Shown here: positions 28,401 through 36,658 of the stretch, in pieces
Position numbering within the stretch: the first letter of the stretch is position 1
Layout of the letters: each line of letters begins with the position of its first letter
DNA from: Paraburkholderia dinghuensis
GTDB lineage: Bacteria; Pseudomonadota; Gammaproteobacteria; Burkholderiales; Burkholderiaceae
NCBI RefSeq assembly: GCF_003837865.1
Contig: NZ_RQIS01000027.1
Location: 1-46,822, forward strand
DNA: 46,822 nt
Direction of reading: 5' to 3'
The notes under the pieces: generated by a model
Seen by the model: the letters and a program-made list of their open reading frames with translations, nothing else
Told to the model about the DNA's origin: nothing
Database searches by the model: none
Position numbers and translations under genes: made by a program

Positions 28401-28920
28401 CGCGGTAATGCCCCTTGTCCGCCCGCGAGCGCGCAAGCGTGATCAGCTCGCACAGGTTGCCGTAGCCCTCGCGGTTCATCGCGAGCGCGACCAGCGTGCA
28501 GAACGGCGCATCGCTGTCCTTCTCGACGAGATTCAGCTCGCTGCCGATCAGCAACTGCAGCGACGGCACGAACGCCCCTAACGCCGCCGCAGCAGCATTG
28601 CCGACGCGGCTTTGCGCTTCGCGCACGGCTTCGTCATGCGCTTTCCTGAGCGGCTCGTCGTGATCATTCAGTGCGCTGAACGCGCGCACGACGCCGGCGA
28701 GCGAACACTCGTCGGTGATGGCGAGCGCGCGGTAACCATGACGGATCGCCTGCCCGACCAGTTCATCCGGGCGCGACGCGCCGCGCAGGAACGTGAAGTT
28801 GGTCAGGCAATGCAGCTCCGCATAATCGGGTAAATGCGCGGATAGCGCCCTGCCCGGCTGCAAAAATGGACGAGACGGCGACGGCGCGCGCGGCACCTCA
28901 CCCGAACCGGACATCGACAT
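25426..28920 (-). CDS. dnaE2: Error-prone DNA polymerase DnaE2
   Basis: An 1164-residue C-family polymerase: PHP domain at the N-terminus (YAELHCLTNFTFLRGAS), polymerase core with D449 and D451 (PPDIDVDF) and the third Asp in LLKVDVLALGML, then the helix-hairpin and OB regions. It performs SOS-induced translesion synthesis with ImuA and ImuB. Residues about 867-929 form an Arg/Ala-rich stretch between SDWDCALE and PAVRLGFRLIKGF, where I expect a much shorter linker. The protein is longer than the ~1,070 residues I recall for relatives. It starts 9 bases after the imuB stop. Confidence 0.95.
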   Translation of the reverse strand: MSMSGSGEVPRAPSPSRPFLQPGRALSAHLPDYAELHCLTNFTFLRGASRPDELVGQAIRHGYRALAITDECSLAGVVRAFSALNDHDEPLRKAHDEAVREAQSRVGNAAAAALGAFVPSLQLLIGSELNLVEKDSDAPFCTLVALAMNREGYGNLCELITLARSRADKGHYRVHPDDFTDPDPELTHLKHLRDCVLLLVPQRAATLADTLRAAHWLAGFAAERAWLALELWQTGGDDTQIEALRFVSQETGLPLVAAGGVLMHARSRKPLQDTLSAIRIGRPLTACGRALEPNAERHLRSRVRLGALYPRDALDATLDVARRCTFSLAELAYEYPEELVPAGETPATWLRELVMRGAAGRWPDGMTEKRQKQIDKELDLIAALKYEKYFLTVHDIVRYAREQGILCQGRGSAANSVICYCLGITEIDPVRMNMLVERFISRARNEPPDIDVDFEHQRREEVIQYIYRKYGTRRAALAATLITYRSRSALRDVGKALGLDAALVEKLSGAHQWWDGSDSIAGHLEEAGFSPDSHVTQQLIRLTRELRGFPRHLSQHVGGFVIAKDKLSRLVPIENAAMKDRYVIEWDKDDIDALRLLKVDVLALGMLSAIRRSLELIALRRGLPAFRVQDIPVEDPAVYEMCCHADTVGVFQIESRAQQSMLPRLRPRTYYDLVIQVAIVRPGPIQGGMVHPYLKRRQGLEAVEYAKDELRAALARTLGVPIFQEQVMHLAMVAADYTGEEADKLRRAMAAWRRDGDLRPYQADLTRRMLKKGYTEEFASRICKQIEGFGDYGFPESHAASFALLVYTSAWIKRYEPAAFLAGLLNSFPLGFYSPSQLVQDAKRHGVTVLPPDIALSDWDCALEMHDRAGVRIDADAARARRADAAHDQERLRAAWPHDRMRLSGRIARRFARRLRARIELASRFYGRGGPAVRLGFRLIKGFSEDAARRVMEARARAPFVDVDDLARRAALTRRDLEALAAANALASIAGHRREAWWAVTAQHVVPALLRDASVAEAPLALPCASEGAEIVADYASLRLTLNRHPLELLRPGLVKQRFRTAAQLAQCRHGALARVCGIVTVRQRPGTANGTIFVSLEDETGSVNVIVHAALVERQRKELLGSSLMAVAGVVQREGEVVHLVAQRLEDHSRLLGRLATESRNFH

Positions 28921-28929
28921 GATCGCTGC

Positions 28930-30573
28930 TCAGCCAAAAAATCCCTGCAGATACCACTGCCCGCCGATGCGCTCGCGATAGAGCCAGAACATGCGGCCCT
29001 GATCGTCGGCGGCGACGTAGTAGTCGCGCCCGACGCCCTCGCCGTCCCACCAGCCCGTCTCGATGCGCTCGGTGCGCGTGAGCGTCTTCAGCGGCCGGCG
29101 GTAAACCGGACGGTCGTCGCGCACGGCCAGTTTCAGCGGCTTTTCGAGCAGCCATGCCGGGCGCGGCTGCGACGGCAGCGGCATGTCCGGCAAATCGAGC
29201 ACGGACTGCATGGACGCCGCTGCGTCCTTCGACTGAGTCTGCGGCTGACCGCGCGGCTTGCGCGCAGCCGTCCGGCGCGCGCTCGATCGATATGCGCGCG
29301 CCGCCATCGCACGCTCGGGCCGGTGATCGTCTTCGACGAAAAGCTGCAGTACATTCTGCTCGCCGAGCCGCGCGCCAATGCGCTCGAACAACTGCGCGAT
29401 CGATGCGTCCGATGTTTCCGGCATCGGGAACAGCGTGTCGTTAGGCACGGCGTACTCGGTCACCCCGGACGCGACGAGCGCAAGCCCGATCACCGGCGCG
29501 GCAAGTTCGGTCTGATTGAGCTTCTCGCGCAAGAGCCACAACAGATGCGCAGCATCGCGCGAAGGCGCTGCCCACGCGAGCGTCAGACTCGACGTGCGCG
29601 GTGCGTGGCGCGAAGCCAGTTCGTGTTCGAGCCGCAACTCGAAGGCTGTGAGCGCGGCGTGTTGCGCGGCGAGCCAGCCCGCCAGTTGCATCACGAGCCG
29701 GCGGGCGGCGAAGAGCAGCGCCTCGGCGCTTTCCACACGCGCCTGCAATTCGAGTTCGGCGCGAAACGACGGCGGCGCGCTGAACGACACGCGCGGATCG
29801 GGCGCCTCGCCACGCGCCTGCGCGAGCCAGGTCAGCACACCGTCACCGAAGCGTCGCGCGATGCCCTCGCGCGGCAAACGTCGCAGATCGCCAAGGCTCG
29901 CGCAGCCGATCTGCGTGAGCGCGTGATCGTGCTGCGCGGCGAACGGCGCGAGCGTGACCGGCAACGTGTCGAGCACGCACGCAAGCGTCGTTTCCTTGAG
30001 CACGCGCCAGCGACGCGACACACGCGTGGCGCGTGCTTGTGCAAGCGTCCACGCACCCCAGGCCGTGGGTGCGCAGGCGATGCGCGCGGTGTGACCGCAG
30101 TCGGCCACCGTCGACGCCACTTTCGCCAGCAGCGCGCGCACGCCGCCGAAAAGGCGCAAGCCGGAACCGACCTCCAGCAACAACGTATGCGACGGCGCAA
30201 ACGACACCTTCGGCGTATAGGCGAGCAACGCGAGCGCGAGCGCCTCGAACGCGCGCGTCTCGCGCGCCGGATCGGGTTCGAGCAGCACGAGCCCGGGCGC
30301 GAGTGCGAGCGCATGCGCGCGCGTGTTGCCGGCGTGCACGCCGAGCGCGAACGCATCGGGATCGGGGATCAGGACACGCGCGTGGTCGGCCAGCGCATAG
30401 CAGCGGGAGTCCTGCGCATCCGGTGCATCGGGCACGCCCGGCGGCTGCGTCCGAGCCTCAGACGGATGCCCATGCGGCTGATCCGGCAGTTGACCCACCA
30501 GCGGACCCGGCAACAGCAGCGGCCTCACGGCCTCCAGCGGCAAGAGCGGCAAGGTAACGGCGATCCACAACAT
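28930..30573 (-). CDS. imuB: ImuB, Y-family-like mutasome hub
   Basis: A 547-residue Y-family polymerase homologue starting at ATG 30573 (MLWIAVTLPLLPLE). The usual catalytic acidic residues near the start are missing, as expected for ImuB, which acts as a bridge and not as a polymerase. A beta-clamp-binding motif QNVLQLF is present in the C-terminal part, followed by a low-complexity linker and a final WY-rich segment. The upstream extension of the frame to 30744 is inside imuA and rejected. Confidence 0.92.
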   Translation of the reverse strand: MLWIAVTLPLLPLEAVRPLLLPGPLVGQLPDQPHGHPSEARTQPPGVPDAPDAQDSRCYALADHARVLIPDPDAFALGVHAGNTRAHALALAPGLVLLEPDPARETRAFEALALALLAYTPKVSFAPSHTLLLEVGSGLRLFGGVRALLAKVASTVADCGHTARIACAPTAWGAWTLAQARATRVSRRWRVLKETTLACVLDTLPVTLAPFAAQHDHALTQIGCASLGDLRRLPREGIARRFGDGVLTWLAQARGEAPDPRVSFSAPPSFRAELELQARVESAEALLFAARRLVMQLAGWLAAQHAALTAFELRLEHELASRHAPRTSSLTLAWAAPSRDAAHLLWLLREKLNQTELAAPVIGLALVASGVTEYAVPNDTLFPMPETSDASIAQLFERIGARLGEQNVLQLFVEDDHRPERAMAARAYRSSARRTAARKPRGQPQTQSKDAAASMQSVLDLPDMPLPSQPRPAWLLEKPLKLAVRDDRPVYRRPLKTLTRTERIETGWWDGEGVGRDYYVAADDQGRMFWLYRERIGGQWYLQGFFG

Positions 30574-31315
30574 GATTGACCCCGGGCCGCGGCACGGCAT
30601 GCGCCGGCCCTGTGGGGGGCAGCACGGCGTCCTGCAGCGGCAACGTAACGACAAGTGGCTGGGCGGGCGGCGGCCCGCGGCGTTTGAAGATATCGACGGA
30701 CACGGCGGTGAGCTGCATCCACTGGCGCCGGTTGAGACTGGCATCGACGGGCGGCGGCACCGGCGTGCAGACCATGCGCAACGGCGCCGGCGACGACTGG
30801 CTGCGCGCCGCGCGCGGGCGGATCAGGAACGCGAGCGAGCCCGAATCCTGCGCGGCGACCTGCAAACGCCGCACCGCATCGGCGCGCGCCCTCGTCTGCC
30901 AGAGCAGCACGGCGCCCATGCCGTCCTGGCGCAGCGCCTGCTCGGCGACCCAGGGGGCATCGTCCTCGCCCGCGCGCACCCAGACCACGCGCTCGAGCGC
31001 GAGTCCCCACGCCCCGAGCGCGCACGCATTCGGCTGCCAGGGTGGTGCGACGAGCAGCACATGGCGACCGGCCGTAGCCGTCAGCGAACGCAGCGCGGGC
31101 GCGACGAGACGCATCTCGCCGATACCGCCCTGCTCGACCAGCAACTCGGTCAGACTGCCCGTCGGCCAACCCGCGCCGGGCAGGAGAGCGTCGAGCGCGG
31201 CGTGGCCGCTCGACACCGTGCGAACGCCCGCATGCGCGAGCTGATCGCCCGCCCAGATCCGGCTTTGCAGCCGGGGCGGCAGATGTGTTGCCGCAAGCTG
31301 AAGTGCTGCTGCCAT
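30458..31315 (-). CDS. imuA: ImuA, RecA-like translesion accessory protein
   Basis: A 285-residue protein of the SulA/RecA-like ImuA family. HAALDALLPGAGWPTGSLTE and the HVLLVAPPWQPNACALGAWG region are typical. Its last ~38 codons overlap imuB by 116 bases; that tail is Ala/Gly/Ser-rich and probably not part of the fold. It is the first gene of the LexA-controlled imuA-imuB-dnaE2 operon. Confidence 0.9.
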   Translation of the reverse strand: MAAALQLAATHLPPRLQSRIWAGDQLAHAGVRTVSSGHAALDALLPGAGWPTGSLTELLVEQGGIGEMRLVAPALRSLTATAGRHVLLVAPPWQPNACALGAWGLALERVVWVRAGEDDAPWVAEQALRQDGMGAVLLWQTRARADAVRRLQVAAQDSGSLAFLIRPRAARSQSSPAPLRMVCTPVPPPVDASLNRRQWMQLTAVSVDIFKRRGPPPAQPLVVTLPLQDAVLPPTGPAHAVPRPGVNHVVDRRYLAALAAGGREAAAVAGSAGGSTAGSAAWASV

Positions 31316-31852
31316 GGTTGTGCTCGGTCTTGTGCTCGGTCGAAAGGGAATGGATCGCCCTGCCGAAGCCGAAAACGGGGCATGACGAAATCACTGACTG
31401 GAGCTGATATCGCGCCGGTACCTGTATATTTATACAGTATTTTACGCAATTTTGGGAAGCGGGATAGGAGGCATCGGGGCACGCCCGTCAGTTGCTGTTG
31501 ATCTGGCAGCGACCGCTGAGGTCATCGACTTAAGGCCCGGTCGAACGGGTGATGTGATGAGCCGCGATGCTATGATTGCCAGTCCCGCGACACGCGACAG
31601 CGCGCGGGCTGCCCATATCACGGCATTCATTCACTGAACGCTATTGCATTACTTGCATTAACCGCGCTCGATCCGCAATGTACGCAGCCGCCTGGCCTCC
31701 TTCGAAAACGCTCTGAACAGCCTCCGTCACCGCACCCCTATGCGCTGACGCGACTATTCATTCCGGACTCGCTTCACAAGCGATCCGGCGATGTCGTTCG
31801 ACCCCGACACAACTCGTCGGGAATCGCACGGCGGCTTTTTCGTGAGACCAAC
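31316..31852. other. Regulatory gap between imuA and the proline dehydrogenase gene
   Basis: These 537 bases hold the imuA promoter and LexA box on the left and presumably the proline dehydrogenase promoter on the right. GC content falls here by eye. A 61-codon plus-strand frame (31452-31637) has no ribosome site or family match and was not called. No tRNA or terminator was found. Confidence 0.5.
31422..31437 (-). promoter_or_regulatory. LexA (SOS) box of imuA-imuB-dnaE2
   Basis: CTGTATATTTATACAG fits CTGT-N8-ACAG perfectly, with the AT-rich core of strong LexA sites. It lies 107 bases before imuA and overlaps a possible -10 (TATACA on the minus strand). Confidence 0.93.
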
Positions 31853-32764
31853 ATGCGTATTCTCAATACGATGGCGGCACGCGCCATCCCGCTCGTTCCC
31901 CGTTCACTAATCCGTAAAATCTCGCGCCGCTATATCGCTGGCGCGACGCTCTCCGACGCGCTCGACCGCGTGCGCTCATTGCACGCAGCGGGCTACTGCA
32001 CGACGCTCGATGTACTCGGTGAAACGGTTCACTCACCAGCAGAAGTCGAAACGGTAACGCGCGAATACCTGGCCCTGATCGACGCACTGCATACCGCCGG
32101 TGTGCCTGCGGATCTGTCGATCAAGCCATCAGCCCTCGGCTTGCTGTTCGATGAAGCCCTCTGCAAAGAGCACGTTCTACGCATCCTCGAGGCTGCGAAC
32201 GAGAAAGGCGTGACCGCTTGCATCGACATGGAAGATGCCAATTGCACACAGAAAACACTCGACCTCTTCGGAAAGGCAGAAGCCGCGGGGGCAGACGTGG
32301 GTATTGCACTGCAGGCGTATCTGAAACGCACATACGATGACATCGTCCCGCTTCGACTACGGATGAGCCGGCTGCGAATCTGCAAAGGCATCTATGCCGA
32401 AGCCAGGGAACATCTTGTATCGGGTGCATCGCTCGACCGAAGCGCAATCAACGAGCATTTCTTGCGACATGTATCGAGCGCATTACGGGCTGGATCGTTT
32501 GTTGGCATTGCGACGCACGACGAGGCGTTGATCGACTCGCTGATCGAGTGGATCCGGCACGAGCAGATCGAGCCAGGCCGCTTCGAATTTCAGATGCTGC
32601 TCGGCGTTTGTGAATCGCTGCGGGAGCGTCTGCGTGCAATGGGGATACCGGTGCGTGTGTATGTTCCCTACGGTCACGACTGGTATGGATACAGCACGCG
32701 GCGCATCAAGGAAAATCCACGTATCGCAGGCTATGTTCTGCGCGCGCTGTTGAGTGGCGGGTAA
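31853..32764 (+). CDS. Proline dehydrogenase family protein
   Basis: A 303-residue monofunctional FAD-dependent proline dehydrogenase. The signature YVPYGHDWYGYSTRRIKENP at the C-terminus carries the substrate-binding Arg pair; DLSIKPSALGL, CIDMEDAN and LQAYLKRTYDD are further family elements. It oxidises proline to pyrroline-5-carboxylate at the membrane. No P5C dehydrogenase gene is next to it. The ATG has a weak ribosome site. Confidence 0.9.
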   Translation: MRILNTMAARAIPLVPRSLIRKISRRYIAGATLSDALDRVRSLHAAGYCTTLDVLGETVHSPAEVETVTREYLALIDALHTAGVPADLSIKPSALGLLFDEALCKEHVLRILEAANEKGVTACIDMEDANCTQKTLDLFGKAEAAGADVGIALQAYLKRTYDDIVPLRLRMSRLRICKGIYAEAREHLVSGASLDRSAINEHFLRHVSSALRAGSFVGIATHDEALIDSLIEWIRHEQIEPGRFEFQMLLGVCESLRERLRAMGIPVRVYVPYGHDWYGYSTRRIKENPRIAGYVLRALLSGG

Positions 32765-32800
32765 GCCTTCCTGGCTAAAGCACTACGCAGTTTGAGTTCA

Positions 32801-32836
32801 TGTGCCCCTCGTCGAATGGATTCGACGAGGGGCACA
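32801..32836. repeat. Perfect 17-bp inverted repeat with 2-base loop
   Basis: TGTGCCCCTCGTCGAAT (32801-32817) and its exact complement (32820-32836) are separated by GG. It lies 36 bases after the proline dehydrogenase stop. There is no T-run, so it is not a standard terminator. The following ~190 bases to the pseudogene hold no recognised gene. Confidence 0.9.
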
Positions 32837-33029
32837 CGTACCTGAGAGAGACGTTGTCTATTGTCCAGGCGCAGCCAGCGGGCTCGACTTTTCGTTCCAG
32901 GTTCCTGCGCGACAGTTCTCTGAGACAGGAAGTCCCGCGCGTAAGGATTGCTCTTTCACCAGCACGCAGATTCGCGCGTCCCTCCACCGTTCCCGGACCA
33001 GGGCGACCGCGCCGGTTTTAGAATAGTTG

Positions 33030-33596
33030 TCACCAACTCTCCCACCGCCGTCCTGGCTTGCTCGGCGGCGGTTGCGTCATATCCGATGATGGCCCCTCGC
33101 TCGACGCAAGGGTCATCGTATAGAAGCCCATCAGCATCACGCGGTTACCATCGATCCTTGGATCTTTGGCCAGAACGGCGAGCGCGCGATACGCGTCTTC
33201 GATCTGCGCCAGCCGACCCAGTTGGCTCTGATTGTTGATGGTGTTGACAACGCCTCGGCTCGTAAAACTGTCGGCGATAACCGTGGCTACGCCCATCGAG
33301 AGCAAGTACGCTTCCCAGTCAGTCACAGCACCGCTAATGCCCCCTGAGGGGTGAAGCAGGATGACCGCTGGCAAACGCCCGCCGCTGGAGCGAGGCAAGC
33401 GCAGTTCCCCAGCTATCGTGACGCGTTTGCCATCTTCCCTTCCGCGCAGGAAATCCTGGTCCGTCAGGGTGAGAGACTCAAACGGCACAACGTCCATTCG
33501 GGCCACTTGTGCGTGGTCAACAGCGGGTGAGACCAAAGTTATAAGTGCCACCAGAACAGGAATGCAGAACCTCGTACGCTTCGAGCGCATGGGCAT
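33030..33596 (-). pseudogene. Truncated dienelactone-hydrolase-like secreted protein
   Basis: From ATG 33596 the frame encodes a signal peptide (to about HAQVAR) and the N-terminal two thirds of an alpha/beta hydrolase of the dienelactone hydrolase group. Recognisable parts are LPAVILLHPSGG and DPRIDGNRVMLMGF. At the nucleophile elbow, where GFSRGG-like sequence is expected, it changes to an unrelated tail (about 30 residues) and stops. The catalytic nucleophile and the C-terminal Asp/His region are missing. It is probably the remnant of a deletion. Confidence 0.65.
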
Positions 33597-34242
33597 CTCC
33601 TTCAGGCTCTGGAAAGATCCCGCTTGCCGTCGGTTATAAGTGCGATCAGGGGAAAAAGCCAGAAAGATGCTGCGCTGATCTATGCGCGTCGCTGCAGGTT
33701 CACTGATTCGTAGCGTGTCACCAGCCGATGAGCCATTTCGCACCCCCGATCCGCATTCGACAGGTGGCGACCAAAGCCTGTCTTTTGACGTGCCGGCGCT
33801 GGTCGTTGGCAATCAACCGGGGCACCGTGGCAGCCGTAAATGCGCTTGCTTCCCCGGTATAGCAATATCCCATTGAACAGGCCATCGACTTTCAGCGACC
33901 GTGACGGTTCGCCAAGAGTCGGCTTATCTCTCGCATACTCGCCGCGATCAGCAAACGATCGAGGCGTGCGTCAACCGGGGGCCGAGCATAAAAGCGACGA
34001 GCGCAACAACGCCACCCGCGAGCCACACACCTTATGCCATTCGAATTGTGCGGAAAATCTGTAATATTATTTTCATCCCTATACATGCACGGTATGGCCA
34101 CACGTTCTGCGTAACCCAGGACGAATTACGTTCCTCCCTCGCGAGCAATACACCAGACTTCAAACATTCCGGCGGCGTGCCGACTGGTGCTTTTTCTAGA
34201 CATTCGTTAAGCACATCAGATACGGATCAGCATCCGCTCATT
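33597..34242. other. 646-base gap without a recognisable gene
   Basis: Only short frames occur here and none has a convincing ribosome site or family match. The region is lower in GC than the left half of the window and may contain decayed genes. It separates the pseudogene from the export cluster. Confidence 0.5.
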
Positions 34243-35247
34243 TCATTTGACTGGTGAGAATGCATACATTGCGGGGTGACCAGCAACGATGCATGATTCA
34301 TAGTTTTCCTGCAGGGCGCACCCGATCAGGTCAGCAACGGCTTGGGGCGCATCATCCGACTTAAGATCAATCGGATCGAAAATCCTTGCACCGAATCGGC
34401 CCTTTTCGAACGTCAGATAAAACGGCATGAGCAGCGCATTAGCCGCTGCGCCGAGACGAAAAACCCCGTTATGAATGCGCGCCGGTCTGCCGAGCACGGA
34501 AACGCCCACCGTCTCCATCGGATATTTATGGAGCGTATAGGGTGGCACGTCCGCAAAGAGCACAGCCACACCATCACGTCGCACCGAACGGATAAAACGC
34601 AGTCCTAGCCCGTTCCGATCCCCATCGCCGAACGTATAAAGAATGCGAATGTTGGGGATAGTGGCCGAATCAATACCGTAGATGTCACGCGGCATCCCGG
34701 ACACGACTGAAATACTCGGAATGCCGAGTAACTCGCGCAGTACTTCAACCACATACATGTTCGCGTACTGCGAAACGTAGTGAAAAGGCGCAACGATAAC
34801 AGGACGCCCCGGCGTGGTGACGTGAAGTGCCTTGATCTGGCGCGCCAGGGTCGCCGCAACCTCATTCAGATCCGGACAACACTTCTCATCCGGATCTCGC
34901 TGCCGGCCTACATGCAGCCGCAAATCAATCAGTTTCTCGCGCGCGCTGGAACTCTGGGTACGCAATCGCTTCGCGCTACTTAGCTCATACAGGTCCCTTC
35001 CCAGCTCGTAGCGTATGCGCCCGTTCCAGCGCACCCTTCTATTGAACAGGCTTCGGATACGCCACTGAAGCGAGGCATAGCGCTCGATCGACGACCACGA
35101 CATGCGCAACAGGATGACATACGAAAAGCGCCGAACCACGCGTTCACGAGTTCTGCGTATTGCCATCCTGACCAGATTCTGGCGACGCATGACTGCGGAC
35201 CACATTTCACCGATGCGACGGGCCGGGTCATTTAAGCGCGTGGTCAT
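34243..35247 (-). CDS. Distant LpxL-like (lipid acyltransferase fold) protein
   Basis: A 334-residue protein whose C-terminal two thirds resembles LpxL/HtrB acyltransferases: GRPVIVAPFHYVSQY (148-161), RDGVAVLFADVPP (224-236) and VGVSVLGRPARIHNG (247-261), then LLMPFYLTF. The usual HX4D/E acid after the histidine is absent: H156 is followed at +5 by Y161. It may be inactive, use another residue, or act in another way. The N-terminus is basic and Arg-rich. ATG 35247 overlaps the TolC gene end by 20 bases, so it is translationally coupled to the exporter. Confidence 0.5.
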   Translation of the reverse strand: MTTRLNDPARRIGEMWSAVMRRQNLVRMAIRRTRERVVRRFSYVILLRMSWSSIERYASLQWRIRSLFNRRVRWNGRIRYELGRDLYELSSAKRLRTQSSSAREKLIDLRLHVGRQRDPDEKCCPDLNEVAATLARQIKALHVTTPGRPVIVAPFHYVSQYANMYVVEVLRELLGIPSISVVSGMPRDIYGIDSATIPNIRILYTFGDGDRNGLGLRFIRSVRRDGVAVLFADVPPYTLHKYPMETVGVSVLGRPARIHNGVFRLGAAANALLMPFYLTFEKGRFGARIFDPIDLKSDDAPQAVADLIGCALQENYESCIVAGHPAMYAFSPVK

Positions 35248-36658
35248 GCTCCGACTCCGGTCTATAGGTTGTGGCGACCGGCGCGGAAGCATTCTGGCGC
35301 GCCTCGGGTCCTGTCGCATCAGGCGACGCCATGCGCTGGGTCAAATCCGCAATGTCCTCCATGCTCAGTGTCGCGGTGCTCGCCTTGAGCCCGAGATAAG
35401 CCACGATTGCATCGTAATTCGCCTTCAGCAGATCCCGGCGGCTCGTGTACAGCGCGTCGAGCGCGCGCAGAACGTCGGCGTTCGAGCGGCTGCCAACCCG
35501 AAAGCCGGTTTCCGTGGCCTTTAGCTTGTCGTCGTTCGTGGCGCTTAGCGTCCCCAACCGGCGGGCACGCTCCGCGCTCCAGCGAAAACGCGTGTAGCTA
35601 TCCTGAGCATCCGCACCAGCATCGCGAATCGCGGCGCGCAGCGCGTCATCCGCCTTGCCCCGTGCGGCGATCGCCTTGTCGATCCCTGCGTTGATCGCCC
35701 CACCCTGAAAGATCGGAATCGACACCGACAACATGGCAACAGCCGTCGTGCTCGGTCTGGAATAACCCGAGGCTGCGGAAGCCGGCGTGTAACTACCGTC
35801 GATCGACACCACGGGATAACGCTGCGAACGCGCTTTATCGACGCCGAGATCCGATACCTGCAGATTCATCTGCGCGACCTGCACTGGGTAGCTTTTCGTT
35901 TCGGCCTGTTCGACCCATTGTTGCTGATCGTCGGGCACAAGGCTCGGCAATACAGGGAGCACATGACTCCGCGGCGACATCGAGGCATCGAACGGCGTGC
36001 CAGTGAGCCGCTCCAGCGCCTGCCGCTTTACCTGCATCTGAACGCGCGCGTCCTCAAAGGTAAGCTGCGCACTCTCCACGCTCGACTGCGCCTCCTGCAG
36101 GTCAATCACGGTGGCCTCGCCACTGCCGCTCAGAATGCCCATCATCTTCTGATGCGACAGCACGGCCTCCACGTATGCATCGGCGCGCGCAACTTCGTTT
36201 TCCGCGGCAATCTCATCGAAATAGGCTCTGGCTGCCTGCAATACCATATCCTGCTCGCGCTGCTTTAATTCCAGTTCGCCCTGAACATTGACCGCATTCG
36301 CCGATCGGTAGTCGACCCATTTGCTCCAGTCGAATATGGGCTGTGACAATTGCACGGTCCAGCCGCTCTGCCAATAGTTTGACGACGGATAGCCGCTCAC
36401 CGCAATCTGGTTATACGCGCGTCCCCAGCCGCCGCCCACACGAGGAAGCAGCGCCGCACGCGCTTCGGCAATGCCAAGATGAGCGATTTTCGCATCCGCG
36501 CGCGACTGCGCCAGATCCGGACTTCGATCCAGCGCCTTTTCAACGACGTCCAGCAATGTATCCGCCTGTGCAGTCGAAGCGACGATCGCGATCACAAGCG
36601 CGGAGAAATACTTCAGTGAACCCGCCTTCGACGCGCGGGCAACGTTGCATCGCTTCAA
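35228..36658 (-). CDS. TolC-family outer-membrane channel of the peptide exporter
   Basis: A 476-residue outer-membrane efflux protein. A signal peptide ends near STAQADTLL. Two repeats of long helical and strand segments follow the TolC plan (LDVVEKALDRSPDLAQSRAD; LLKANYDAIVAYLGLKA). The start is TTG 36658, overlapping the ABC gene stop as TTGA, which implies translational coupling. Having its own TolC suggests the exporter does not depend on the host's general channel. Confidence 0.9.
   Translation of the reverse strand: MKRCNVARASKAGSLKYFSALVIAIVASTAQADTLLDVVEKALDRSPDLAQSRADAKIAHLGIAEARAALLPRVGGGWGRAYNQIAVSGYPSSNYWQSGWTVQLSQPIFDWSKWVDYRSANAVNVQGELELKQREQDMVLQAARAYFDEIAAENEVARADAYVEAVLSHQKMMGILSGSGEATVIDLQEAQSSVESAQLTFEDARVQMQVKRQALERLTGTPFDASMSPRSHVLPVLPSLVPDDQQQWVEQAETKSYPVQVAQMNLQVSDLGVDKARSQRYPVVSIDGSYTPASAASGYSRPSTTAVAMLSVSIPIFQGGAINAGIDKAIAARGKADDALRAAIRDAGADAQDSYTRFRWSAERARRLGTLSATNDDKLKATETGFRVGSRSNADVLRALDALYTSRRDLLKANYDAIVAYLGLKASTATLSMEDIADLTQRMASPDATGPEARQNASAPVATTYRPESEHDHALK

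Noticed and set aside
31452..31637. 61-codon plus-strand frame next to the LexA box
   Set aside because: No ribosome site and no recognisable family; the region is better explained as regulatory DNA.
33892..34101. Minus-strand frame that might be a LysE-type transporter remnant
   Set aside because: The resemblance was only a loose hydrophobic and basic pattern across two frames, too weak to support a call.
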